NCBI RefSeq assembly: GCF_001969265.1
Contig: NZ_CP019304.1
Coordinates: 2,108,001-2,172,000 of the forward strand
Direction: 5' to 3'
Origin: Arthrobacter sp. QXT-31
GTDB lineage: Bacteria > Actinomycetota > Actinomycetes > Actinomycetales > Micrococcaceae
Length of the DNA stretch: 64,000 nt
Shown: positions 47,047 to 54,915 of the stretch, in pieces
How positions within the stretch are numbered: position 1 is the stretch's first letter
How the letters are laid out: every line of letters starts with the position of its first letter
Notes under the pieces: model-generated
What the model was told of the DNA's origin: nothing
The model's database searches: none
What the model saw: only the letters and a program-made list of their open reading frames with translations
Made by a program: the position numbers and the translations under genes

Positions 47047-47215
47047 TGTTGCCTTCTAATTTTCGACGGGCGGTGCCCCGTCGACCGACGGTCACGAGCG
47101 GCAAACCGTTTCCCTATCCCTACGACTGCGGCCCCCTGACGTCGCAGGGGGCCGCAGTCCGGTGGCGGCGTTCCGCGCCTTTCAGCAGCGCGGAACGACA
47201 CGGTCAACCGGGTGA

Positions 47216-47839
47216 TTAGACGATGGCGGCGCGGAGTTCCTTTGCGGCCTGTGCGGGGTCCTCGGCACCGTAGATGGCGCCACCGGCGACGGCGACGTCG
47301 GCGCCGGCCTTCTGGACGTCACCGATGGTGGCCAGCTTCACGCCGCCTGCCACGGAGAACGGAACACGGGCCTCGGCACCGGCGCGGAGCAGACCGTTCA
47401 GGTCGAAGCCGGGCTTGGCCTGCTCGTCCAGGCCGGCGTGCATCTCAACGAACTTCGCACCCAGGGCGCGGACTTCCTTGGCACGGGTGACCTTGTCCTC
47501 GATGCCGATAAGGTCAACGACAACGCCCTTGTTGTGGGCCTGGGCTGCCTTGACCGCACCGGCGATGGTGGAGTCGTCGGCGGAACCGAGAACGGTAACC
47601 AGGTCAGCGCCGGCCTTGAAGGCGATGTCGGCTTCAAGTTCCCCGGCGTCCATGGTCTTCAGGTCGGCGAAGACGATCTTCTCCGGGTGGGCGTTCTTCA
47701 CGGCGGTGATGACGGAGAGGCCTTCGGCCTTGATCAGCGGGGTGCCCAGTTCGATGATGTCAACGTGCTCGGCAACCTTGCCGGCCAGCTCGAGGGCAGC
47801 TTCGGTGGTCAGGAGGTCGATGGCAACTTGGAGCTTCAT
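47216..47839 (-). CDS. hxlA: 3-hexulose-6-phosphate synthase
   Basis: The 207-residue TIM-barrel enzyme of the orotidine-decarboxylase superfamily has MKLQVAIDLLTTEAALEL, the metal/substrate motif FADLKTMDAGELEAD (DxKxxD) and VAGGVKLATI. It condenses formaldehyde with ribulose-5-phosphate. It follows phi by 84 bp and is the key evidence for RuMP formaldehyde fixation here. Confidence 0.95.
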   Translation of the reverse strand: MKLQVAIDLLTTEAALELAGKVAEHVDIIELGTPLIKAEGLSVITAVKNAHPEKIVFADLKTMDAGELEADIAFKAGADLVTVLGSADDSTIAGAVKAAQAHNKGVVVDLIGIEDKVTRAKEVRALGAKFVEMHAGLDEQAKPGFDLNGLLRAGAEARVPFSVAGGVKLATIGDVQKAGADVAVAGGAIYGAEDPAQAAKELRAAIV

Positions 47840-47923
47840 GGTGTTTTGTTTCTTTCTGTTGTGAACTGCAATTGGGTGTTGAAAACGTTGGGTGTGAGAA
47901 GCGCGCCCCTCGGGGGTTTGCTC

Positions 47924-48523
47924 TTACTCGAGGTTGGCGTGGCGCAGCCACAGCTCCTCAGCCGGCTGGGCGTCGTTGTCCCAGAGCGACTGGAAGATTG
48001 CCTCGGTGGCCACGAAAAGCGCCTGCTCGAAGAGGGACCCGGCGTACTGGCGGGAAACGCTGGTACCGTGGTCGGTCTTCTGGGCTGCCGGAATGATCAC
48101 CACAGCGTCGGCCAGACCGGCGAGCGGGGAGTCCGGGTTGGTGGTGAACGCGGCAATCCGAGCGCCGGCCTTGGCCGCAGTCTCTGCTGCCTTCACCACA
48201 CCTGAGGTCGTTCCCGATCCGGAGGCCACCAGGAGGAGGTCGCCGGAGGCGATGGCGGGCGTGGTGGTGTCGCCGGCGACGTGGACGTTCAGGCCCAGGT
48301 GCATCAGCCTCATGGCGGCCATGCGCAGGACCAGGCCGCTGCGGCCTGCTCCGGCGACGAAGATGCGGCCCGTCAGGTTGATGTGCCGCGCCAGCGTGGC
48401 TACCTGCTGCTCGTCGATTTTGGCCACCGTGGCCGAGATCTCGTCCTTGACGAGGGACAAGTTGCGCACAATGTCTTCCGTGGTGCTGTACACCGCAGTC
48501 GTCGCGGTTGCTGTCGGATTCAC
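47924..48523 (-). CDS. hxlB: 6-phospho-3-hexuloisomerase
   Basis: The 199-residue SIS-domain protein has GRIFVAGAGRSGLVLRMAAMR, VAGDTTTPAIASGD and LLVASGSGTTSGV. It isomerises hexulose-6-phosphate to fructose-6-phosphate. GTG 48523 is preferred over the upstream ATG 48547: GAAGGGA precedes it, and the first codons (VNPTATAT) align with the GTG-started transketolase and its shared leader. Confidence 0.93.
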   Translation of the reverse strand: MNPTATATTAVYSTTEDIVRNLSLVKDEISATVAKIDEQQVATLARHINLTGRIFVAGAGRSGLVLRMAAMRLMHLGLNVHVAGDTTTPAIASGDLLLVASGSGTTSGVVKAAETAAKAGARIAAFTTNPDSPLAGLADAVVIIPAAQKTDHGTSVSRQYAGSLFEQALFVATEAIFQSLWDNDAQPAEELWLRHANLE

Positions 48524-48586
48524 GATTTTTCCCTTCGATTCGGCCATCGGCCTGTAGCAGCCGAGTGGATGCTTTCTGGTTGGTAT

Positions 48587-48636
48587 CCATAATTCCGAAG
48601 CAAACGGGTGGGGGTAACACTGTTTTCTGACAGTTC
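48587..48636 (-). promoter_or_regulatory. conserved leader/promoter block upstream of phi
   Basis: This is the counterpart of 31802-31850 upstream of tkt. On the minus strand AACTGTCAGAAAACAGTGTT forms an ACTG-N8-CAGT dyad about 100 bp before the phi start. The divergent GntR gene begins at 48785, so a regulator bound here could act on both. Confidence 0.7.
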
Positions 48637-48784
48637 TTACTACCCTTAAGGATTGGTCCTCGGTTGGGGCAGGACGCTTGGGGACGGGAAAATCTAAAGG
48701 CTCTGTAAGAGATCAAAGCCCTTTAAGTACTCCCGGACTGTAGTATTAGCCCCAACCCGTACCCCATGTTCGGAGCGCAGACTT

Positions 48785-49558
48785 TTGGCCTCGCCGACCC
48801 CATTCGAGTCGCAGATATACAGGTCCCTGCCCGAAATCGAGCGGGCCGATGCGATCGTCGACAGGATTTCCACGGCCATCGCGCTAGGGCTGATCAAGGT
48901 AGGCGAACGTTTGCCTCCCGAAGCCGCGCTATCGGACATGTTCGGAGTGGGTGGCGCAACCCTTCGTGAAGCTTTGGGAGAACTGCGCGAGCGCGGAATC
49001 GTTGAGACCCGCAGAGGCCGAAGCGGCGGATCCTTTGTGGTCAGGCAGCCCCAGACCCAGACAGACGCGATACGCGATTGGTTCCTCTCGACGTCCATCT
49101 CCGAGATACGCGACATCGGCGACGAACACTCAGCTATTGCCGCTACAACCATTCGTCTGGCATGTGAGCGTGCGGAACCGCACGACTTTGAGCGGCTCCA
49201 GGAACTTGCCCGGGCATTGGTTCTGGCCAGGACCCCCGAGGTCCGTGCATCTGCTGACAGCCGCTTCCATATCGAGCTGGCAGTGTCTGCCCAATCACCG
49301 CGGTTGGCCAATGCAGAAATCCGGCTCCAGGAAGAGTCAGTCCAACAGCTGTGGGCTCCCCTCGGTGTAGCACTTGACCCCGAAACGGCAACCGCTGAAC
49401 ACTTGGAACTGGTCCGGGCGGTAGCCCAGGACCAACCGGAGAAGGCCCAGAAACTGGCGCTTGAGCACATCAGGCGGAATATTTTTCACCTCATTGACAC
49501 GAAACTGACCCTCGGATACAGCCAATCAATTCAGGAACCTGATGAAGCCCGACAATGA
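48785..49558 (+). CDS. GntR family regulator, FCD subfamily
   Basis: The 257-residue protein has a winged helix (LPPEAALSDMFGVGGATLREALGELRERGIVETRRGRS, about residues 42-80) and an FCD domain with RFHIELAVSAQS and EHLELVRAVAQ carrying metal-binding His/Asp positions. TTG 48785 is the most likely start (GGAG nine bases upstream). It is divergent from phi-hps-zwf-opcA and coupled to a Cache-domain gene. It probably regulates the formaldehyde operon; ligand unknown. Confidence 0.83.
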   Translation: MASPTPFESQIYRSLPEIERADAIVDRISTAIALGLIKVGERLPPEAALSDMFGVGGATLREALGELRERGIVETRRGRSGGSFVVRQPQTQTDAIRDWFLSTSISEIRDIGDEHSAIAATTIRLACERAEPHDFERLQELARALVLARTPEVRASADSRFHIELAVSAQSPRLANAEIRLQEESVQQLWAPLGVALDPETATAEHLELVRAVAQDQPEKAQKLALEHIRRNIFHLIDTKLTLGYSQSIQEPDEARQ

Positions 49559-50249
49559 AGTCGTACACGCCGCCAACGCCCTCACTTCGTGGACCAAGGG
49601 AGTCGCCACCGAGATCGAGGAGCTTTCCCGCAACGTCGCCTCGCTGCTTGAACGAAATCTCGTGGACAAGCCCAAGGTCGACAAGGGTGCCTTGGCCGGA
49701 CTGGAGAAGCTCTCGCGGGATTTCCTGGCAAAGAACGCTTTCGCCGTCGGGGCCGGGACGTTCTTCGCCCATGAATTCGTTGAGGAGGGCGGCCGGGCCC
49801 TGGAATGGTGGTCCCGCAAGGGAACGGGCTCGGTTGAACGGCTTGATCTTGACCGCACTCCGGGCAGCAACCGGTACTACGACTATGAGAAGCTGCCCTT
49901 CTTCTCGACTGCCGCGTCCACAGGTGAACAGACCCTCTGGGGCCCGTACATCGACTATCTCGGCTTCGAGGAATACATCCTGACGTTCACGGCCCCCATT
50001 TCTGTCCACGGAACCTTCACGGGGGTTGCTGGATGCGACATCCGGATCAAGGACCTCGAACCCCTCATCATGCCCTACCTGCGCCTGATCCGGGGCAACG
50101 CCGCCCTCATCAACGCCAGCAACCGCGTCATTCTCGGCAACTCCGGGATGTACTTGGTGGGCGAACGGATCAAACCCGGATCTCCGGAGCAGCACCGGCT
50201 GCCTCTGGACGTTCCGCATCTGGGGCTTTCCCTGATCTACACCCCCTAA
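49542..50249 (+). CDS. stand-alone Cache/PDC-like sensor-domain protein
   Basis: The 235-residue protein starts inside the GntR gene (17-bp overlap). The N-terminal half is helical; residues about 70-200 resemble a PDC/Cache ligand-binding fold (YYDYEKLPFFSTA, GPYIDYLGFEEYILTFTAPI, GVAGCDIRIKDLEPLI). It has no signal peptide or membrane helix, so unlike most Cache domains it should be cytoplasmic. It may bind a small molecule or amine and act with the coupled regulator. Function unproven. Confidence 0.72.
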   Translation: MKPDNEVVHAANALTSWTKGVATEIEELSRNVASLLERNLVDKPKVDKGALAGLEKLSRDFLAKNAFAVGAGTFFAHEFVEEGGRALEWWSRKGTGSVERLDLDRTPGSNRYYDYEKLPFFSTAASTGEQTLWGPYIDYLGFEEYILTFTAPISVHGTFTGVAGCDIRIKDLEPLIMPYLRLIRGNAALINASNRVILGNSGMYLVGERIKPGSPEQHRLPLDVPHLGLSLIYTP

Positions 50250-50727
50250 GTCCCGCCCCACTTGCCGGCATATAAGCTGGCCAGCTTGTACTCCAAAAAC
50301 ATTCAGGGCTGAAGCTTTCTCGAGAGGCAATGAAACGGCGGCCGGCGGGCCTGTCTGGCGTTTTAGTCGCCCCCCTGCGGAGGCAGCCCTCCCCCGCCGG
50401 ACCCCACAGGGCCCTCCGTTCAGCCCGGGCCGCCGCTTGGCCGGAAAGCGAACATCTCTCGCCCCAGACTGGGAGTAAAGCCCCAGTTTGCGCCCGACTG
50501 CGCGGACCAGGCGGGACAAGACTGAGCGAGGCGGCGCACTCAGTACGCCGGCATGACATCGCACTGTTGCCTCACGGAGGGTGGCAGGGCCAAGCCGCGG
50601 CGATTTTCGGGAGGCGGCCCGGTCTCGGACGAGATTTCGAAATTAAAGCTATTGCAATGGAGCTTTAAGGAGTAATCTTCGAAGTGATCTGTTTCACAGG
50701 AGAGCCGGCGTGCGTGCGTGCCTAGCC
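50250..50727. other. intergenic region, no gene recognised
   Basis: No supported gene is seen. Open frames here lack ribosome binding sites and family features. The region ends at the cupin remnant and the permease promoter. Confidence 0.5.
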
Positions 50728-50900
50728 GGCTCGGAAGCCTTCAGCTCGAAGAATCCGGCGCTCAATGCCGACCCGCCGGGGTTGGAGAGGGGATCACCGA
50801 AAGCGGCTTCGCTTCCAGGCGTTCATTGATGAGCCAGACCTGAAGCGGCGGAACCGGGACAAAGGTGTCGTATTCGGGAAGTGCTTCCTCATCCGGCCTG
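50728..50900 (-). pseudogene. decayed copy of the dmm-operon cupin gene (N-terminal part)
   Basis: Read on the minus strand, GEAAFGDPLSNPGG-like and LSAGFFELKASEP-like stretches align with GDSLHNPEG and MSAGFFELKASEP of the cupin at 53066. At the DNA level GCCGGATTCTTCGAGCTGAA matches that gene with one change. A 2-bp deletion near TCAATGAACG breaks the frame and similarity stops shortly after SEP. This is a remnant and not a functional gene. Confidence 0.7.
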
Positions 50901-50930
50901 CGACCTCACGCAGGACCAAGACACAAATCT

Positions 50931-50947
50931 GACAACGTTCAGTTGTC
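50931..50947. promoter_or_regulatory. GACAAC-N5-GTTGTC dyad before permease copy B
   Basis: A perfect 6+6 palindrome lies immediately before the GGGAG ribosome binding site of the permease. It could be an operator or an RNA hairpin affecting translation. No second copy was found upstream of permease copy A. Confidence 0.4.
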
Positions 50948-50961
50948 CAAGGGAGATTGTT

Positions 50962-52446
50962 ATGAGTGAAAATCGTTCCGACGGAGTCGACAATCTGGAA
51001 AGGTCGATCGACTGGAAGCAGGGCTTGGCTATTGCCATGGGGGTGCCCCTGCTGATTCTGCCATCGTTGGGCTACCTTCCGATGTATTTGTCGGCAGCAG
51101 CCATTCTCATCTGGGGGTTGTCGGTCGTTCAGGGTTTCCTGCAGAGCACTGCGTACGCTGAAATGGCCACCACGTTCACCAAGGCCTCTGGCCTGCCGGG
51201 CTTTGCCCAAGCCGTATTCCGCACGGAGAACTACAAAGGAAAGTACGACAAGAGCAAACTGCTCGGCGGCTTCAGCGCCTGGAGCTACTGGTTTGCCTGG
51301 AACCCGGTCCTTGCGATCTTTTCCATCCTGGTCGGCGGTTACCTCCATGGGCTGTTTCCAGTGCTGGGTGAGACCTTCACCGAATATCAGCTCTCGCTGA
51401 TTGCAGGTCTCGTGATATTCACACTGTTGTTCGTCGTGAACTGGTTCGGTCTCAAGGATGGCGCCACTCTGGGATACATCCTGGCCGCCTTTTCGCTCAT
51501 CCCCCTGGTGGTCCTGACAGCGGCACCTTTTGCCACCGGACATGTTGACATGTCCAAGATCACCGGCAGCTGGCTGCCGACTGACTGGGCCTGGGACGCG
51601 CACCATGTCCTGATCCTCTTTGGCATCTTCGCGATCGCCCAGTGGAGTGCCTGCGCCTGGGAAACAGCCGCCATCTACGGCCCTGAATACAAGAACCCGG
51701 CAAAAGATGTGTCCAAGGCGCTGTTTGCCTGCGGCATCATCTGCTTCTTCTCCTTCGTGGCGGTCCAGTCTGCGGTTATCGGCGTGCTTGGCGTTGATGG
51801 CGTGGTGGCCGAAGCGGTATCGCCGCTGATTCCGGTGGCCCAGGCTGTCTTTGGCGAAGCCGGCTCCATGGTGACCATCATCATGCTGATCGCTGCCATG
51901 GTGCTGATCATTCAAACGGCTTATTTGGGCTCCTCCCGCGCCATGTATTCCATGTCGGCAGAAGGCAACCTTCCCAGGTTCCTCGGCAAAACGAACCGCA
52001 ACGGAACTCCGTTTGTTGCCATGCTGGTCATTGCAGCCTTCAACCTGGTCCTTATTTCCCTGGGAACGCCTGCGGCAATTCTTGCGGCATCGGCGATCGG
52101 CTACACCTGCGCCAACGGCATCAGCCTGTTCGCCTATGTACGGGCGAAGAAGCACCCGTCCTTTGCTCACTTGGAGCGGCCTTTCAAGGCACCCAGGGGC
52201 TGGAAGCACGTGGCCATGCTCTTCGGCCTGTTCAACCTGCCGTTGTGCCTGGTTGGTGTCGTCTACCTGAACAGCCTGGAGGTCGGCTGGACCTCAACCT
52301 GGGTTGGCTTCCTCGTGCTGGCCCTCTACATACCGATCTGGCTGTACTCCCAACGTGAATCCCGCCGCGCCGGACAGAGGAAAACGACGGACCGCTCGTC
52401 AGATTATGGCGTCGAAAACGCCGCGAAGGTTCCAGATCCCACCTGA
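50962..52446 (+). CDS. APC superfamily permease, copy B (probable amine permease)
   Basis: The 494-residue paralog of the permease at 38015 has the same organisation: MSENRSDGVDNLERSIDW start, GLKDGATLGYI, AWETAAIYGPEYKNP and an Arg/Lys-rich C-terminal tail. ATG 50962 follows AAGGGAGATTGTT. It ends at a strong terminator and is followed by the dmm operon, which suggests di- or monomethylamine uptake. Substrate not determined by sequence. Confidence 0.83.
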   Translation: MSENRSDGVDNLERSIDWKQGLAIAMGVPLLILPSLGYLPMYLSAAAILIWGLSVVQGFLQSTAYAEMATTFTKASGLPGFAQAVFRTENYKGKYDKSKLLGGFSAWSYWFAWNPVLAIFSILVGGYLHGLFPVLGETFTEYQLSLIAGLVIFTLLFVVNWFGLKDGATLGYILAAFSLIPLVVLTAAPFATGHVDMSKITGSWLPTDWAWDAHHVLILFGIFAIAQWSACAWETAAIYGPEYKNPAKDVSKALFACGIICFFSFVAVQSAVIGVLGVDGVVAEAVSPLIPVAQAVFGEAGSMVTIIMLIAAMVLIIQTAYLGSSRAMYSMSAEGNLPRFLGKTNRNGTPFVAMLVIAAFNLVLISLGTPAAILAASAIGYTCANGISLFAYVRAKKHPSFAHLERPFKAPRGWKHVAMLFGLFNLPLCLVGVVYLNSLEVGWTSTWVGFLVLALYIPIWLYSQRESRRAGQRKTTDRSSDYGVENAAKVPDPT

Positions 52447-52509
52447 TAGCACCGGCACCTAACTTTGCTCCGACGTCGGTCAGCTTGCCGATGATCTGAC
52501 CCAAACAAA

Positions 52510-52556
52510 ACAGGAAGGCAAGACTGTTCCAGGACGGTCTTGCCTTCCTGTTTTTA
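52510..52556 (+). terminator. strong rho-independent terminator
   Basis: ACAGGAAGGCAAGAC pairs with its complement, followed by TTTTTAT, 64 bp after the permease stop. Confidence 0.85.
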
Positions 52557-52800
52557 TGCCATGGCGCCGGCCCCTCTCCCCCAGCAAGGCCCGCCCGCCT
52601 CGAATACCTCCAGGACGCACCTTTTCGGCCTCTGACAGCGTCAGCAGTGCCCTCAACCACTGACAGGCGGACAGTGATGAACAAGGGCTTCTGCCGCTGA
52701 AACACGCGGTTGGGCGGGCTTGCGGCCTGAGGCAACAAGCAGTGCCAACGTTACGCACACGAAGCCAAAAATGACCATACACCTGAATATTCCAAAAAAA
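52557..52800. other. intergenic region before the dmm promoter
   Basis: No convincing gene is seen. A minus-strand frame could encode a 41-residue peptide with a hydrophobic start (MVIFGFVCVTLALLVASG), but it has no clear ribosome binding site. Confidence 0.4.
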
Positions 52801-52868
52801 GTCTGGACTAGATGAATTAGGAGGAGTAGGTTTGCTTGTGGGACGAAAACAGTGACCGGCATCACACC
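52801..52868 (+). promoter_or_regulatory. dmm operon promoter with GTGA-N6-TCAC operator
   Basis: TGGACT (52804-52809), a 17-bp spacer and TAGGTT (52827-52832) fit a sigma-70-like promoter. GTGACCGGCATCAC (52852-52865) follows. CTGGACTAGATG and the operator are both shared with oxidase copy 3 at nearly the same spacing (49 versus 51 bp). Confidence 0.7.
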
Positions 52869-52998
52869 AGCAGACCTCAGAGCAGAGCTCGGCTGGCGTC
52901 TCTGGAGAGCAGAGAATGCCGGATTTGCAGATCCCCTCCCGGACCTAACCGGGGGTCGTGGGGTGATTTCAGCGCAATTCCATCACCCGCCCGAAGAC

Positions 52999-53026
52999 GA
53001 ACGGTTCTGACAAAGACGAACAGTTC
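52999..53026 (+). promoter_or_regulatory. paired GAACNGTTC elements in the dmm leader
   Basis: GAACGGTTC (52999) and GAACAGTTC (53018) start 19 bp apart, separated by TGACAAAGAC. They lie 40-67 bp before the first start codon, downstream of the predicted promoter. Confidence 0.7.
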
Positions 53027-53065
53027 AGACGAAACCTCAACCACACTATTCACACAGGAGTAACC

Positions 53066-53446
53066 ATGGAAACCTCCCTCGTAGGAACCCTGAGCAAGGC
53101 CGGATCCATCCACAAGGTAGTAGGCGGTTACGTCGGTCTGCCGTCGATGAACGAGCCCGGCACGGTCGCTGCGATTGGCGACTCGCTGCACAACCCGGAA
53201 GGCTCGGTCATGAGCGCCGGCTTCTTCGAGCTGAAGGCCTCCGAACCCCTGGTGTACACGTACACCTACGACGAGATGAAGGTCGTCATCGCCGGTGAGT
53301 TCATCCTCACCGACGAAACCACCGGCGAAGTCACCCACGCCAGGGAGCGCGACGTGCTGTTCTTCCCGAAAGGCACGACCGTCAGGTTCGAAACCCCTGA
53401 ATACGGCCTCGGCTTCTTCGCCGGCGACCGCACCTTCGCCCCGTAA
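53066..53446 (+). CDS. cupin protein of the dimethylamine monooxygenase operon
   Basis: The 126-residue single-domain cupin (EutQ-like) begins METSLVGTLSKAGS. Cupin motif 1 has diverged (YTYDEMKVVIAGEFILTDE) and motif 2 is FFPKGTTVRFETPE, with few metal-binding His. CACAGGAGTAACC gives a good start. It is the first gene of the dmm operon and a decayed copy exists at 50.8 kb. It may bind a cofactor or substrate of the monooxygenase; role unproven. Confidence 0.8.
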   Translation: METSLVGTLSKAGSIHKVVGGYVGLPSMNEPGTVAAIGDSLHNPEGSVMSAGFFELKASEPLVYTYTYDEMKVVIAGEFILTDETTGEVTHARERDVLFFPKGTTVRFETPEYGLGFFAGDRTFAP

Positions 53447-53455
53447 GGACCGACC

Positions 53456-53941
53456 ATGTGTTCCGCGTCCATGCCGCCGGCAGCAGGCACAGGCCTGGAA
53501 CCTGGTTTCCGCGGTGTCATCTGTGCGTCTTTTGGCGCCACAGGTGACACCGCGGGTCATCACACCGGTATCCAGCCCAGGCATGACCTCCGTTTCCCAG
53601 CTGCAAACCACGAGGCCCTCACGGAGCTGAGGACCGCACTCGGACGATCACACGTCGGAGTCCGCCTCGTCCTCGCCGGTCCCCCGGCGGATATCCGTGC
53701 AGCCGCAGCCGCCGCAGCGGAATGCGGACTGCAGCAGGAGGAGATCACACTCCTGAGTGATGAGGCCGCCCCCCGGGTAATTTACTGCCCGCACTGCCAT
53801 ACGACCACCAAAACCGTACGACCTGCCGGCTCCGAGGTGCAGTGCAACGGGTGCGCCACCAGTCTGGCCACCACCGATCACTTTTCGCGCCGGATGGGCG
53901 CGTACCTGGGCTACGCAGCCCATGCCGAGGAGGCATCATGA
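53456..53941 (+). CDS. dmmA: dimethylamine monooxygenase subunit, DmmA-family small protein
   Basis: The 161-residue protein has an N-terminal alpha/beta region (TALGRSHVGVRLVLAGPPADI) and a C-terminal zinc-ribbon-like block with CPHCHTTTKTV and CNGCATSL (four Cys). This matches the small DmmA-type subunit found with DUF3445 and a VanB-type reductase in bacterial dimethylamine monooxygenases. Its stop overlaps the reductase ATG (ATGA). Confidence 0.8.
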   Translation: MCSASMPPAAGTGLEPGFRGVICASFGATGDTAGHHTGIQPRHDLRFPAANHEALTELRTALGRSHVGVRLVLAGPPADIRAAAAAAAECGLQQEEITLLSDEAAPRVIYCPHCHTTTKTVRPAGSEVQCNGCATSLATTDHFSRRMGAYLGYAAHAEEAS

Positions 53942-54915
53942 CTATCACGGCCCTCCCGATCAGCGCCCACCCGGCGGTGGAAGGCGGCCTCCAGCTTGAG
54001 GTGACCAACATCAGTCCTCAGACGGAGTCGATCGTCAGCATCACGCTGGCCGACCCGTCGGGCCGGACACTGCCGTCCTACGTCCCGGGCAGCCACCTGG
54101 TCGTCCAGTACGGCAGCGGCGTGAATGCGTATTCGCTCACCGGCTCGGGCAACGGCCCGTCCGAATACACCATCTCGGTCCTCCGGGTCGAGGACGGTGC
54201 GGGTGGTTCGGTGGCGATGCATCAGCTCGCCGTCGGCGACCTGGTGTATGTCTCCCGGCCCCGCAGCGCCTTCGCCCCGGCGTCAACCGCCACGCACCAC
54301 CTGCTGATTGCTGCCGGCATCGGCATCACGCCCGTTCTCTCACATGCACGGGCCGCCGCCGACCGGGGCACCACCTCCTCCCTGATCTACGTGTACCGGC
54401 CCGGGGCCGGAGCCCATGTCGAGGAGGCGCGGGAGCTGCTGGGACCGGCCCTCACCGAATGCAGCAACCGGACCAGTTTCCAGAAGGTCCTGACCGAACA
54501 GCTCACCACCCAGGGCCTCGGAACCCACCTCTACGTCTGCGGCCCCAACGACTTCATGGACGCAGTCCTGGAACAGGCGCGGGAGCTCGGGTGGTCACCG
54601 GCCAGGCTGCATTCCGAAGCGTTCGGCGCGGCTGAACTGGATGAGGGCGAACCCTTCACCGTGAACCTGGTCCGCAGCGGCATCAAGCTGGACGTGCCGG
54701 CCGGTGTTTCACTGCTGGAGACCCTCGAAAACGCTGGCAAGAGCATCCCCAACATGTGCCGCAAGGGCATCTGCGGCGAATGCGTCCTCCCGGTCCTTCG
54801 GGGCACCCCGCAGCACCGGGATCTCTACCTCACCGAGCAGGAAAAGGCTGAGAACACGACAATGATGTGCTGTGTTTCACGCAGCGAAGACCCAGAACTG
54901 GAGTTGGACCTTTGA
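53938..54915 (+). CDS. PDR/VanB-type oxidoreductase (dimethylamine monooxygenase reductase subunit)
   Basis: The 325-residue protein has an N-terminal FAD/FMN-binding barrel (SYVPGSHLVVQYG, YSLTG), a central nucleotide-binding domain (LLIAAGIGITPVLSHARA, LYVCGPNDFMD) and a C-terminal plant-type 2Fe-2S domain (CRKGICGECVLPVL and a fourth Cys in TMMCCVSRS). It passes electrons from NAD(P)H to the oxygenase subunit. It overlaps both neighbours by a few bases. Confidence 0.9.
   Translation: MTITALPISAHPAVEGGLQLEVTNISPQTESIVSITLADPSGRTLPSYVPGSHLVVQYGSGVNAYSLTGSGNGPSEYTISVLRVEDGAGGSVAMHQLAVGDLVYVSRPRSAFAPASTATHHLLIAAGIGITPVLSHARAAADRGTTSSLIYVYRPGAGAHVEEARELLGPALTECSNRTSFQKVLTEQLTTQGLGTHLYVCGPNDFMDAVLEQARELGWSPARLHSEAFGAAELDEGEPFTVNLVRSGIKLDVPAGVSLLETLENAGKSIPNMCRKGICGECVLPVLRGTPQHRDLYLTEQEKAENTTMMCCVSRSEDPELELDL

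Noticed and set aside
50330..50668. 112-codon open frame after the Cache gene
   Set aside because: Arg/Ala/Pro-rich composition without motif or ribosome binding site; the opposite strand is equally open.
52653..52865. Small hydrophobic minus-strand frame upstream of dmm
   Set aside because: It overlaps the predicted dmm promoter and operator and lacks a clear ribosome binding site; a 41-codon version cannot be excluded.
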